DNA of 64,000 bases from Herbaspirillum sp. Sphag64 (GCF_014192645.1 NZ_JACHYE010000012.1:62001-126000); one strand, 5' to 3'. Positions 31,268 through 40,679 are shown, counted from the first letter of the stretch. Notes: generated from the letters alone by a model not told the origin. Numbers and translations are program-made.

Positions 31268-31777
31268 ATGACCATCTCTTTTTACACCGCCTCTGTTCCG
31301 GTCTTCAAGCAAGCATTACATAGCCTGAAAGCCATCCTCGCCAAAGCCGAACAGCATGCGACGGCAAAACATCTGGAAGCCGATGCCCTTCTCAAGGCAA
31401 GATTGTTTCCAGACATGTTCCACCTGATCCGTCAGGTACAAATCGCAGCGGACTTCGCCAAGGGCGTGCCTGCTCGACTGGCAGGGATTGAAGTTCCGCC
31501 TTATGACGACAACGAAAACAGTTTCTCGGATCTGCAGGCACGACTGGATCGCACCCTGGCATTCATTGATGGCCTCAAGCCGGAACAATTCAATGGCGCT
31601 GGCGAACGTGAAATCGTTTTGCGCCCAGGCACTCCCAAGGAAAAACGTTTCACTGGAGAAGACTATCTGTTGCATTACGGCCTGCAACATTTCTTTTTCC
31701 ATGTCACGACCGCCTACGATATCCTTCGCCATAACGGTGTTGAAATCGGCAAAGGCGATTACATCGGACAGCATTGA
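31268..31777 (+). CDS. DUF1993 family protein
   Basis: A 169-residue protein with the family pattern SFYTASVPVFKQALHSLKAIL, then LFPDMFHLIRQVQIAADFAKG, and a C-terminal FTGEDYLLHYGLQHFFFHVTTAYDILR. DUF1993 proteins have a DinB-like helical bundle; the His pattern near the C-terminus (HYGLQHFFFH) may hold metal. The biochemical function is unknown. A GGAAGG site precedes the ATG. Confidence 0.85.
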   Translation: MTISFYTASVPVFKQALHSLKAILAKAEQHATAKHLEADALLKARLFPDMFHLIRQVQIAADFAKGVPARLAGIEVPPYDDNENSFSDLQARLDRTLAFIDGLKPEQFNGAGEREIVLRPGTPKEKRFTGEDYLLHYGLQHFFFHVTTAYDILRHNGVEIGKGDYIGQH

Positions 31778-31820
31778 ATCGTAGAGTTGACGGCTCTGAC
31801 GCCTTGCGTCTGATCTCGCC

Positions 31821-31856
31821 AAAAAAAACGCCCCAATCATATCGAGTGGGGCGTTG
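31821..31856 (-). terminator. Intrinsic terminator, mainly minus strand
   Basis: ACGCCCCA (31828-31835) and TGGGGCGT (31847-31854) pair and are followed on the minus strand by eight T residues. It ends the lipoprotein gene to its right and could also weakly end the DUF1993 transcript. Confidence 0.85.
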
Positions 31857-31877
31857 TTCAATTCAGGGGACTGACTA

Positions 31878-32114
31878 TCAATAAGTAAAATTGCGGTTCG
31901 AGTAAGCCTGCCGTGCAGCATCGCACTCCGCGATCTTCTTTTGATCCATGCCGGAAGTGCCATTAAGCTGGCACTCGTCGGACACAGACTTGGCCTCGTC
32001 AACATGCTGACGGAAATAGGCATAGTCTTTCTTGCCACTGAAACTGTCACATGCTGTCAGCATAGGCACTGCCAGACAAATAAGAACAGCACAGTATTTC
32101 AATGAAATATTCAT
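31878..32114 (-). CDS. Small lipoprotein with conserved-looking Cys pair (EexN-like layout)
   Basis: A 78-residue lipoprotein: the signal ends with a lipobox LTAC (lipidated Cys at 22). The mature part YFRQHVDEAKSVSDECQLNG-TSGMDQKKIAECDAARQAY has two Cys with the spacing and flanking residues of EexN-type entry-exclusion lipoproteins. There are no conjugation genes nearby, so an entry-exclusion role is doubtful. A terminator follows. The family guess is from memory of the pattern only. Confidence 0.65.
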   Translation of the reverse strand: MNISLKYCAVLICLAVPMLTACDSFSGKKDYAYFRQHVDEAKSVSDECQLNGTSGMDQKKIAECDAARQAYSNRNFTY

Positions 32115-32354
32115 ACGGGTTGTTCCAGTTATTTGAATGACACTATGCGATCAGATGACCCCGGCCAACCGGGTTTTAAAACTGGCGATAGAACGGCGCC
32201 GAAAGACAACGTTCAGCACAGCTTCGGATTATAGTAAGCTAATAAAAATTGCTCAATAGCAATTCGGCAAGTTTACTGCGATTTCCTCAAATAAAAGCAC
32301 GACGCAAAATTCCGGGAGCAGGCGGAACCTCCTGCGCCCATTCCCCCCGAATAC

Positions 32355-33653
32355 TTAGGCTTGTCTCTTGCGCAACAATGCGTACAAAATGATCGCGCCA
32401 AATGTTGCGGTCCCAATACCACCCAAGGCAAAACCACCGAGTTTCAGAGTGAAGTCTCCAGCCCCAAGAACCAGGGTTACCGCGGCGACAATCAAATTGG
32501 TATTGTCAGAGAAATTGACCTTGTTCTCGACCCAGATGCGCGCGCCAGAGATCGTAATCAGGCCAAACACTACAATCGAAACACCGCCCAGCACGGCGCC
32601 AGGAATCGTCAGAATCACAGCGCCGAACTTGGGCGAGAACCCCAGTGCAATAGCAATGATGGCAGCAACGACAAACACCAGCGTGGAATAGATACGGGTC
32701 ACGGCCATGACGCCAATATTCTCAGCGTACGTCGTGACACCTGTGCCACCGACGCTGCCTGAGAGGATAGTTGCCAATCCGTCACCGATAAAGGCACGGC
32801 CGATATATTTGTCCAGGTTCTGCCCCGTCATGGCGCTGACCGCCTTGATATGCCCCAGATTCTCCGCCACCAGAATGACGGCGATCGGGGCCAGCAAAGC
32901 CATCGCATCCAGCTTGAACACCGGTGCGGAAAAATTCGGAATACCGAACCAGGCAGCGTTGACAACACCTGAGAAATCAATCGGTTTACCCAAGCCAGCA
33001 CCATTGGTGAGAATGGCATAGATCGCATAGGCCAGCAGCAAGCCGATGAGAATCAGCAGGCGCTGCATCATGCCTCGCGTGAAAACCGCGACCAGTCCGA
33101 CGCACAGGACGGTACCCAGCGACATCCAGGCATCAAAGGTATTGCCGGTAACGCCCTTGACGGCGATCGGCGCAAGGTTCAACCCAATCACTGCCACCAC
33201 CGCACCAGTAACGACCGGCGGCATCAGGGTTTCAATCCAGCGTGTACCGATGACGCTGACAAGTACACCAATGAGGGTATAGACCGCGCCACAGGCAATA
33301 ATGCCCCCCAGAGCGACGCCCAGATTGCCATTGGCTCCATGCCCGGCATAGCCGGTAACGGCAATGACCAGACCAATGAACGCAAAGCTTGAACCGAGAT
33401 AACTCGGCACGCGGCCACCGACCAGCAGGAAGAATAATAAGGTGCCAACACCTGACATCAGGATCGCCAGATTAGGATCAAAACCCATCAGCAACGGTGC
33501 CAGTACGGTAGAGCCAAACATGGCAACCACGTGTTGCACACCCATCGCAACCGTCTGCGGCACGGGCAGGCGCTCGTCCGTGGAAATTACCTGTGCCTGG
33601 CCATCAGCAAGGCTGGTGCGCAAACGCCATTGGGGAAAATAGGAACCTGCCAT
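32355..33653 (-). CDS. NCS2-family pyrimidine/xanthine permease, RutG-like
   Basis: A 432-residue membrane protein with about 12-14 transmembrane segments in the UraA/RutG branch of nucleobase:cation symporters. The diagnostic VAENLGHIKAVSAMTGQNL, GSVGGTGVTTYAENIGVMAVT and the C-terminal GAGDFTLKLGGFALGGIG match RutG-like permeases more closely than UraA. Substrate is most likely uracil or thymine. None of the other rut genes is present, so a role in the Rut pathway is not indicated. GGAAGGAAG precedes the ATG. Confidence 0.9.
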   Translation of the reverse strand: MAGSYFPQWRLRTSLADGQAQVISTDERLPVPQTVAMGVQHVVAMFGSTVLAPLLMGFDPNLAILMSGVGTLLFFLLVGGRVPSYLGSSFAFIGLVIAVTGYAGHGANGNLGVALGGIIACGAVYTLIGVLVSVIGTRWIETLMPPVVTGAVVAVIGLNLAPIAVKGVTGNTFDAWMSLGTVLCVGLVAVFTRGMMQRLLILIGLLLAYAIYAILTNGAGLGKPIDFSGVVNAAWFGIPNFSAPVFKLDAMALLAPIAVILVAENLGHIKAVSAMTGQNLDKYIGRAFIGDGLATILSGSVGGTGVTTYAENIGVMAVTRIYSTLVFVVAAIIAIALGFSPKFGAVILTIPGAVLGGVSIVVFGLITISGARIWVENKVNFSDNTNLIVAAVTLVLGAGDFTLKLGGFALGGIGTATFGAIILYALLRKRQA

Positions 33654-33937
33654 GAACTTCCTTCCGATCAGTTGTTGTCGCCAGTCGCACTGACGCGTCT
33701 TGTTGTTGGATAACCGGAGGCTAGTTTAGTAAGGCAGAGAAAAAATGACAATGAAATACCCCTGCTTTACGCACTGTTCATACGTAAAAATTCGCTGGTA
33801 TCGATGATTGCGCCATGAAGGTGCGTTTTCCCCTTTCAGCGAGCGCGGACTCACCAATTTGAGCAGACACGCATGAGCAATCTCATTTGGAAAATGTAAT
33901 AATCTACGCCTCGCTTACCCAACCTAGGAAAATCAAA

Positions 33938-34240
33938 ATGATTCTGGAACTCGCCGACATCCGCATCAACCCGGGCAAACAGGCAGAATTCGATGCAGCG
34001 ATCCAGCGCGGTATCGCCGAAGTGATCAGCAAATCCAAAGGTTATATTGGTCACAAGGTTCAAAAAGGTATCGAGACACCTGAACGCTACGTGTTAATGA
34101 TCTACTGGGAGACGCTGGAAAACCATATGGTAGATTTCCGTGAATCGCCTGCTTTTGCAGAATGGCGTGGTATCGTCGGGCCGCATTTTGCGAGTGCCCC
34201 ACACGTAGAACATTTCAACCTGCTGACCGAATCAAACTGA
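33938..34240 (+). CDS. Antibiotic-biosynthesis-monooxygenase (ABM) fold protein
   Basis: A 100-residue ferredoxin-like alpha/beta-barrel domain: ILELADIRINPGKQAEFDAAI, GYIGHKVQKGIETPERYVLMIYWE, FRESPAFAEWRG and a C-terminal PHFASAPHVEHF. Members are small quinone- or haem-handling monooxygenases or of unknown role. The start is the ATG at 33938 after TAGGAAAA; the frame is open upstream but without an initiation signal. It stands alone between the permease and the lipoprotein genes. Confidence 0.85.
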   Translation: MILELADIRINPGKQAEFDAAIQRGIAEVISKSKGYIGHKVQKGIETPERYVLMIYWETLENHMVDFRESPAFAEWRGIVGPHFASAPHVEHFNLLTESN

Positions 34241-34375
34241 GTCTGTGATCGACGGGCCGGTGCAACTGGCCTGATCAATTTGCTGGCGATGTGGTACCAG
34301 GAATCGTGTCCGACGCAGCCAAATTACGAGCTTCGATGGCACATCCTGTCTGATCCAGATTTTAATGAATATTGC

Positions 34376-34930
34376 ATGAGAATCCTAACCTGCCTCGCGG
34401 CGCTGTCGGCGGCCATGTTTGCGACTGGCTGCGGGGAAACGCCTAACGGCAATCGCCAGCAAGAACAAGTCATCAATGGCTTTTACCAACAGCACATCAA
34501 GAATCACAGTAACGGGATTCCGGGTCCTGACGAGTTAAAACAGATACAACCGTATCTCTCACAAACCCTGTTTGCGCTACTGAGTAAAGCATCCGATGTC
34601 GAAGCGCGCTATCACGCAGCTGCCGAAACACCGGTTCCACCGCTGGTCGATGGTGACTTGTTCAGCTCTCTGTTTGAAGGGGCAACGTCGTTTTCTCTGG
34701 ATAGCTGTGAAAGCGAGGAAAATCGTGCGACTTGCCTGGTGCGTCTGCGCCATACTCCCACTGCGGATGAAAAAAATGGCAGCGACGAGCGATGGACCGA
34801 TAAACTGCTGCTGATCAAGGAAAATCAACAATGGCGTATTGATGATATCGAATTTGTCGGTAACGACCAGTCTGCACAACATGAGTATCTGACTGATACG
34901 CTCAACAGCGTCATCAACGATTATCAATAG
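34376..34930 (+). CDS. Lipoprotein, DUF3828-like, tandem copy 1
   Basis: A 184-residue lipoprotein: signal MRILTCLAALSAAMFATGC, then a mature domain with VINGFYQQHIKNH, PYLSQTLFALLSK, PLVDGDLFSSLFEGATSFSL and WRIDDIEF. This layout resembles DUF3828 (YqhG-like) proteins. The next gene encodes a paralogue with the same elements (see that entry). The start is the ATG at 34376, since the upstream frame adds residues that would precede the signal peptide. No ribosome-binding site is evident. Confidence 0.75.
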   Translation: MRILTCLAALSAAMFATGCGETPNGNRQQEQVINGFYQQHIKNHSNGIPGPDELKQIQPYLSQTLFALLSKASDVEARYHAAAETPVPPLVDGDLFSSLFEGATSFSLDSCESEENRATCLVRLRHTPTADEKNGSDERWTDKLLLIKENQQWRIDDIEFVGNDQSAQHEYLTDTLNSVINDYQ

Positions 34931-35117
34931 CAGACACCCCAAACCTGCTTTGCAAATCGAAGAAATACAGGCGTTCTCCCAGCAAACTCAGCTCAAGACT
35001 CTGCCCGGCTTACGGTAGCATAAGCATCAATGCACCGCCTGTGCTGTCTGGCAACGCAGGACGGCAAACAAAAAAAGTTATCGAGGCGACAAGAAAAACA
35101 TCTGGGAGATCAAGACC

Positions 35118-35696
35118 GTGGTGCGATTTGGCAAAAAAGCAATTCTGGCAGTACTGATCTTGCTCGCTGGCTGCAGTGACAACAGCGAGCAGGAAGCGCG
35201 TGATCTGGTCAACAATTTCTATCAGCTACATCAGTCTGCACGTCCTAATGGCGCCTTGACACTCAAGCAGTTGATCACGTTTCGCAACTTCATGTCGGTT
35301 CAGCTGTTCGAACTGCTCAAGGATGTCTCTGTCGCAGAAGAAGCACGCCAGTCGCAAGGAGACCCAGACGCTCCCGCACTGGTCGATGGCGATCTTTTTA
35401 CGACCAATCCTAAAGGCGCGACCAGCTACCGACTGCTGATGTGCCAGTTTGATGAAAATAATGCCAACTGCTCGACCGAGCTGCTCTATGGCGATGCTGG
35501 ACAAACCACTCTCAGCAAATCAATTGACCGAATCGTGCTGACGCGCGATGCGCGGGGCTGGGTCATCGACAATATTGTCTATAGCGGCACCGCCAGTAGC
35601 GGTCAGCATAGCGGCGATCTGCAAAAATTCCTCCAGAATATCCTGGCTGATAGCGCTTACAAAAGAACGCTACCGACCAAGCCAACCGCGCAATAA
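35118..35696 (+). CDS. Lipoprotein, DUF3828-like, tandem copy 2
   Basis: A 192-residue lipoprotein: a GTG start and signal ending LLAGC, then LVNNFYQLHQSARPNG, MSVQLFELLKDVSVAEEARQ, PALVDGDLFTTNPKGATSYRLL and WVIDNIVYSG. These align segment by segment with the gene upstream: FYQxH, QLFELL or TLFALL, LVDGDLF, GATSx, W-x-IDxI. The pair probably arose by tandem duplication. GGAG lies 10 bases before the start. A second GTG at 35121 is possible. Function is unknown. Confidence 0.75.
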   Translation: MVRFGKKAILAVLILLAGCSDNSEQEARDLVNNFYQLHQSARPNGALTLKQLITFRNFMSVQLFELLKDVSVAEEARQSQGDPDAPALVDGDLFTTNPKGATSYRLLMCQFDENNANCSTELLYGDAGQTTLSKSIDRIVLTRDARGWVIDNIVYSGTASSGQHSGDLQKFLQNILADSAYKRTLPTKPTAQ

Positions 35697-35784
35697 CAAT
35701 ACGCGCCTGACAACACTCCTGACAAACGCCGCAGTACAGGAAGTGCTCGGGTAAAATCGCGGAAACTTCCATTTAACTTCCGCG

Positions 35785-37218
35785 ATGTCCACACATACCT
35801 TCCTCTGGCACGACTACGAAACCTTTGGCGCTCAGGCACGCCGTGATCGGCCTGCCCAGTTTGCGGCGATCCGCACTGACGCTGAACTCAATGAAATCGG
35901 CGATCCGATCATGATCTACTGCAAACCGGCGCCTGACTTTGTGCCGGATCCGCAGTCTTGCCTGATCACCGGCATCACACCGCAAGTCTGTCTGGAACGT
36001 GGCATCCCTGAATATCAATTCGCTGCGGCCATCGAACAGGCGCTGGCCGAGCCGGGGACCATTGGCGTGGGTTACAACACCATCCGCTTCGACGATGAAA
36101 TTACCCGCTTCATGTTCTGGCGCAATCTGATCGATCCCTATGCGCGCGAATGGCAAAACAATTGCGGCCGCTGGGACTTGCTCGACGTCGTTCGCACGAC
36201 TTACGCCTTGCGCCCTGAGGGGATTCATTGGCCGACGAAGGAAGATGGCAATCCGAGCTTTAAACTGGAACATCTGACCAAGGCCAACGGTTTGCTACAT
36301 GAGGCAGCACATGATGCGCTCTCCGATGTACGGGCAACGATCGCCTTCGCCAGACTCATTCGCGAACGCCAGCCAAGACTGTTTGATTTTTGTCTGGCAT
36401 TACACAAGAAGGATAGAGTCGCCAGCGAGATCGGCTGGCCTGTCGCCAAACCCTTCCTGCATGTGTCTGGCATGTTCCCCGCCACACAGGGCTGTCTGGC
36501 GGTGATGTGGCCGCTCGGCGTACATCCGACCAACAAAAACGAAATCCTGGCCTGGGACCTGCGCTACGATCCCAGCGAATTGCCAGGTCTGGATGCAGAC
36601 ACCATCCGCACGCGCCTGTTCAGCAAGAGCGATGCCTTGCCTGAGGGCGTCACGCGCTTGCCGGTCAAGTCCATTCATCTGAACAAGTCGCCAATGGTAA
36701 TCGCCAGCCTGAAAACTCTGACTCCGGCGCGTGCCGCGGAGCTCGGGCTGGATTTGGACATCGCTGCGCAGCATGCCAGCATCGCTGCCACCCTGCCGGA
36801 GTTGAGCCATGTGTGGAGCAAGGTATTCCAGCGACCCAAGGAAGCAACGCCCGATGTTGATGAGGACTTATACGGTGGATTCATCGGTAGCAATGACCGA
36901 CGTCAGCTAACCCAGTTACGTGCACTCACACCGCAAGAACTGGCGCAGGCAAGCATCAGCTTTGATGACCTGCGCCTGGAGGAACTGCTGTTTCGCTATA
37001 GAGCACGCAATTTCCCGGAGACCTTGTCAGCCGAAGAAACCCAACGCTGGGAAGAACATCGGATGGCGCGCCTGCTCGAAGGAGAAGGCGGCGTACGTAC
37101 CATTGATGCAATGTTTGAAGAAATCGATGCGCTATCTGACCAGGTCGATGAGCGCGGAGAAGAAATCCTTGGCGCACTCTATGATTATGCCGAGATGATT
37201 GCTCCAAGCCGTTATTGA
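35785..37218 (+). CDS. sbcB: Exodeoxyribonuclease I
   Basis: A 477-residue 3'-5' single-strand DNA exonuclease of the DnaQ superfamily, which trims ssDNA in recombination and mismatch repair. It has the DEDD catalytic set (FLWHDYETFG with D and E; GVGYNTIRFDDE; and HDALSDVRATIAFARLI with the last D). SH3-like and C-terminal helical ExoI domains follow (YDYAEMIAPSRY at the end). Length matches ExoI of E. coli. Confidence 0.95.
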   Translation: MSTHTFLWHDYETFGAQARRDRPAQFAAIRTDAELNEIGDPIMIYCKPAPDFVPDPQSCLITGITPQVCLERGIPEYQFAAAIEQALAEPGTIGVGYNTIRFDDEITRFMFWRNLIDPYAREWQNNCGRWDLLDVVRTTYALRPEGIHWPTKEDGNPSFKLEHLTKANGLLHEAAHDALSDVRATIAFARLIRERQPRLFDFCLALHKKDRVASEIGWPVAKPFLHVSGMFPATQGCLAVMWPLGVHPTNKNEILAWDLRYDPSELPGLDADTIRTRLFSKSDALPEGVTRLPVKSIHLNKSPMVIASLKTLTPARAAELGLDLDIAAQHASIAATLPELSHVWSKVFQRPKEATPDVDEDLYGGFIGSNDRRQLTQLRALTPQELAQASISFDDLRLEELLFRYRARNFPETLSAEETQRWEEHRMARLLEGEGGVRTIDAMFEEIDALSDQVDERGEEILGALYDYAEMIAPSRY

Positions 37219-37243
37219 ACCTGTCCTGCCAGCTCCTGAGGTA

Positions 37244-37705
37244 TCAGTCAGATACCCCGGGCTCAATCGCTTTTCCAAAGCGCATCGACGTACTCAGCAA
37301 ACCCTCCCGAAAATAAAACCGCTGTGCCAGCGCATTGGACAACCCCGTATCCAGCACCAGTCGCGCGCATCCGGCCTGCTGCGCCGCCGTGTTCAGCGCC
37401 GCCAGCAATTGCGCGCCATAGCCGCTGCTACGTTGCTGAGGTGTCGTCACCAGATCATCAACGTAGAGAAATTTACCGTACACCAGGTTTTCCTGAAAAC
37501 GGTAACCTGCCAGCGCAAGCACTTCCTGATCCCGGCAAATGGTTAGTAAATGGTAACCCTCCTCTTGTTGGCGTTGGATTCTTGTGACGAACTCGTCCTG
37601 ACTCTGAAGGTGGGGACGCAACACCCGCATCAAGGGATAGCAGGCCTCGAGTTGCTGGGGCGTGACGACAGGCTGCAATGCAGGCGGGACTTGAGAGGAT
37701 GTCAT
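37244..37705 (-). CDS. GNAT-family N-acetyltransferase
   Basis: A 153-residue GNAT domain: ALAGYRFQENLVYGKFLYVDDLVTTPQQRSSGYGAQLL is the core strand 4 and helix 3 region with a Q-R-S-S-G-Y-G acetyl-CoA loop, then ARLVLDTGLSNALAQRFYFREG. The substrate is unknown. It diverges from the MocR gene with about 120 bases between starts, and its stop lies 26 bases after the convergent sbcB stop. Confidence 0.88.
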   Translation of the reverse strand: MTSSQVPPALQPVVTPQQLEACYPLMRVLRPHLQSQDEFVTRIQRQQEEGYHLLTICRDQEVLALAGYRFQENLVYGKFLYVDDLVTTPQQRSSGYGAQLLAALNTAAQQAGCARLVLDTGLSNALAQRFYFREGLLSTSMRFGKAIEPGVSD

Positions 37706-37828
37706 GATCAGTCTTTCTGTAGCGAAAATTGCAAGAAAATGTCGCGAAGCACGTGGCAGAGTAAATGCTCGATGGCATAATAAATAGAGCCAAGATTGAA
37801 CATCCCTACTGGTCCATCACCTCATTCC

Positions 37829-39349
37829 ATGCCCACCTCTACTCACTGTCTTCCGTCGTTGCTATTGTCGGCACAGACAAACTCACCGGACACGCCAGTC
37901 GAACCACTATACCGCCAGATTTACACACGGCTGCGCCTGGCGATTACGCAACAAGTGCTCAAACCCGGCGATCGCATTCCTGCGGCGCGCGCGCTGGCGC
38001 AGGAAATGGGAATTGCACGTGGCACGGTAGAAGCCGCCTATGGCCTGCTGCAAGCGGAAGGCTATGTCCAGACGCGAGGTCCGGCGGGGACAATCGTCTC
38101 ACTCAATCTACAACTACCTGCACGCTCCCGAGGCGAGACACCTACGGTGTCTACTGTGCCTGCTGTGTCAATGCTCGCTGAGCATGCAGCACACAAGCCG
38201 GGAATGGCCAGCAATGGTAGTACGCTTCCGTTTCAGATGGGCTTGCCAGCGCTGGATAGTTTTCCGCGCAAAATCTGGGCCCGTCTGGCCGCACAGGTAA
38301 TACGTGCGACTGGTCAGGAAGACATGCTCTATCCGCCAGTAGAGGGATTACACTCACTGCGTCAGGAAATAGCGACCTATCTGCAGGTATCGCGCGGTGT
38401 GACGTGTCAACCTGAACAGGTATTCATCACAGCTGGCTACCGTGAAACGCTACATCTTTTTTGCACAGCACTGCTAAAGACGCAAGATCAGGTCTGGACC
38501 GAAGATCCTGGTTATCCCGCTACCGCGCACGTTCTCACGCATGCCGGCATGCGCGCCGTCGCCGTTGCAGTCGATGACGAGGGTCTCCGGGTCGCACAGG
38601 GGATCGCCCTGGCGCCGACGGCACGCGCAGCAATTGTGACGCCGGCTCATCAAAGCCCGATGTGTGTGGCACTGTCCCTGCAACGTCGGCTGGATTTACT
38701 GGAATGGGCAATCCGCCAGCAAGCCTGGATCATCGAGGATGATTACGATGGTGAGTATCGCTACCAGAGCCGACCGCTGCCGGCGCTAAAAAGTCTCGAT
38801 GACGCACAACGTGTGCTCTACGCTGGCACCTTCAGTAAAGTCCTGTTTCCCGGGATGCGCCTGGCCTATCTGGTCGTACCACCATCGCAGGTCCCCACCT
38901 TCCAGACAGCAGCCCGCAAGGTACATAGCGGAGCGCCATTGCTCACGCAAAAGATCGTTCACCAGTTCATGACACAAGGCCACTTTGCGCGACACCTGCA
39001 ACGCATGCGCAAACTCTATGGCGAGCGTCGCACGCATACGGCAAATGGCTTGTCCAAGGTGCTGGGCAACTATCTTGAGATCGCGCCACAACCGGGTGGC
39101 ATGCATCTGATCCTGCGCTTACGCAAGGGCCTGAGCGACCGTGCGATTGCAGCGTGCATGCGGGTCCATGGCCTTGCCGCCAATGCCTTGTCGGAGCGCA
39201 CTATTGGCACATCAGCCGCTCCCGCGCTACTACTGGGCTTTACCAATATCGACTCGCAAGCCACGGCAGAACGTCTGGCGCAGATGATCCTGCGCATTCT
39301 GCAAGAAACATCGCATGCTGAGCAGATTTGTAGCACTCAATGCACTTGA
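37829..39349 (+). CDS. MocR/PdxR-family transcriptional regulator
   Basis: A 506-residue GntR-type regulator fused to an aminotransferase-like domain. The N-terminal winged helix is at about residues 25-90 (PLYRQIYTRLRLAITQQVLKPGDRIPAARALAQEMGI). A fold-type I PLP domain follows with IIEDDYDGEYRYQ and the PLP Lys in YAGTFSKVLFPGMRL. PLP-binding regulators of this class often control vitamin B6, GABA, taurine or amino-acid genes. I chose the ATG at 37829; the frame is also open from a TTG at 37796. The next gene, an amino-acid-type solute-binding protein, is a possible target. Confidence 0.9.
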   Translation: MPTSTHCLPSLLLSAQTNSPDTPVEPLYRQIYTRLRLAITQQVLKPGDRIPAARALAQEMGIARGTVEAAYGLLQAEGYVQTRGPAGTIVSLNLQLPARSRGETPTVSTVPAVSMLAEHAAHKPGMASNGSTLPFQMGLPALDSFPRKIWARLAAQVIRATGQEDMLYPPVEGLHSLRQEIATYLQVSRGVTCQPEQVFITAGYRETLHLFCTALLKTQDQVWTEDPGYPATAHVLTHAGMRAVAVAVDDEGLRVAQGIALAPTARAAIVTPAHQSPMCVALSLQRRLDLLEWAIRQQAWIIEDDYDGEYRYQSRPLPALKSLDDAQRVLYAGTFSKVLFPGMRLAYLVVPPSQVPTFQTAARKVHSGAPLLTQKIVHQFMTQGHFARHLQRMRKLYGERRTHTANGLSKVLGNYLEIAPQPGGMHLILRLRKGLSDRAIAACMRVHGLAANALSERTIGTSAAPALLLGFTNIDSQATAERLAQMILRILQETSHAEQICSTQCT

Positions 39350-39477
39350 TTTAGGCACGCTTCCAGCATAGGCTGGGCCACAGCATGACTCGGCATGACG
39401 CTTGCTTATGCTCACAGTGCATCGCAGGAGGGTGAAATCAAGATCCTGCTCTTTCAACGCAATATGGGGGAACCGTA

Positions 39478-40275
39478 ATGAAATTGACGTATTTCCTGGC
39501 GACTTGCAGCCTCGCTTTGTCCGCCGTGATCTCCATGCCTGCCCAGGCCGACACGCTGGCCGATATCACCAAGAGCGGTACCGTGCGCGTCGCCGTGCCG
39601 CAGGACTTTCCACCATATGGCTCGGTCAATGCCGACATGCAATTGCAAGGACTTGATATTGATGTGGCAAAGCTGGTTGCCGCCAGTCTGGGACTGAAGC
39701 TGGTAATGGTTCCAGTCGCCAGCGCCAATCGCATTCCCTACTTGCAATCAAACCGGGTTGATCTGGTGATCTCCACACTGGGACGCAATGCCGAACGTGA
39801 AAAGGTAATGGATTTTTCTCAACCCTATGCACCGTACAACAATAGCGTTTTCGGTGCAGCCGATATCAAGGTCAGTGCACCGGAGGACCTGGCAGGACAA
39901 ACCGTGGGGGTAGCCCGCGGCACCTTTGAAGACATTCTGCTGACCAAGACCGTACCACCGAGCACCGTCATCAAGCGTTATGAAGATAACAACACCTTGA
40001 TCTCGGCGTATTCTTCCGGACAGGTCAAGTTGATTGGTACCGGCGACTTTGTGGCCATTACGCTGGGCGAACAAAATCCGAGCCGCAAACCCGTGTTCAA
40101 ATATGTGATTCAGGAATCACGCTGTGTCGTGGGCGTCAACAAGGGTGAGACCGCCCTGGCCGCTCGCCTCAATCAAATCCTGACTCAGGCAAAGAAATCG
40201 GGAGAACTCAACCGCATCGTGCAGAAGTGGCTACACGTGCCTTTACCGGAAAAGCTGGCTACCGCCTATGAGTGA
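39478..40275 (+). CDS. Amino-acid-type ABC transporter solute-binding protein (orphan)
   Basis: A 265-residue periplasmic protein with a signal peptide (MKLTYFLATCSLALSAVISMPAQA). An SBP_bac_3 domain follows: VRVAVPQDFPPYGSVNADMQLQGLDIDVAKLVA, NRIPYLQSNRVDLVISTLGRNAEREKVMDFSQPY, and AGQTVGVARGTFEDILL. It binds polar amino acids or opines in the family; the ligand is unknown. No permease or ATPase gene lies next to it, so it must work with a transporter encoded elsewhere or serve as a sensor. GGGGGAA precedes the ATG. It follows the MocR gene by 128 bases. Confidence 0.88.
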   Translation: MKLTYFLATCSLALSAVISMPAQADTLADITKSGTVRVAVPQDFPPYGSVNADMQLQGLDIDVAKLVAASLGLKLVMVPVASANRIPYLQSNRVDLVISTLGRNAEREKVMDFSQPYAPYNNSVFGAADIKVSAPEDLAGQTVGVARGTFEDILLTKTVPPSTVIKRYEDNNTLISAYSSGQVKLIGTGDFVAITLGEQNPSRKPVFKYVIQESRCVVGVNKGETALAARLNQILTQAKKSGELNRIVQKWLHVPLPEKLATAYE

Positions 40276-40310
40276 ACCAAACTGACCCTGTCAGCTTCTG
40301 TTCCACACCC

Positions 40311-40349
40311 AAAAAGAAAGCCCATGACCGTGATGTCATGGGCTTTTTA
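40311..40349. terminator. Bidirectional intrinsic terminator
   Basis: GCCCATGAC (40320-40328) and GTCATGGGC (40335-40343) form a 9-bp stem with a 6-base loop. T-rich tracts lie on both sides in the respective strands. It separates the solute-binding protein gene from the convergent small membrane protein gene. Confidence 0.9.
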
Positions 40350-40379
40350 TTGCCGGACGAGAAGAAAATCCGCGCGTAA

Positions 40380-40679
40380 TCAGTGGGTAAAATAAGCAAT
40401 CACACCAAATACGAAGCCGATAAAAGGCCCCAACGCGACCAGCGCTACCAGTAATACCTCGGCCAGTACATAGGAGAGCGCAGCGGTGACCAGCGCGCAG
40501 ACATAGGCCGCTACTGTCAACGCCTCGGAAGAAAAGGTGTTAATGAGGAGCAAGACCAGTGCACCAAGCCCCAAGCCAACAATCACACGAAACGTGGTGG
40601 GCTTGAACGGATTAAGCCAGTGAAACGCTGGCGCCTGATTTTGTTTCAGCGCAGCTTGCAGATTAGGGGATGTGGACAT
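40380..40679 (-). CDS. Small membrane protein of unknown function
   Basis: A 99-residue protein with a polar N-terminus of about 30 residues (QNQAPAFHWLNPFKPTTFRV) and three hydrophobic segments (VIVGLGLGALVLLLINTF; ALTVAAYVCALVTAALSYVL; LLVALVALGPFIGFVFGVI). No family recognised. It ends at the terminator shared with the solute-binding gene. Confidence 0.65.
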   Translation of the reverse strand: MSTSPNLQAALKQNQAPAFHWLNPFKPTTFRVIVGLGLGALVLLLINTFSSEALTVAAYVCALVTAALSYVLAEVLLVALVALGPFIGFVFGVIAYFTH

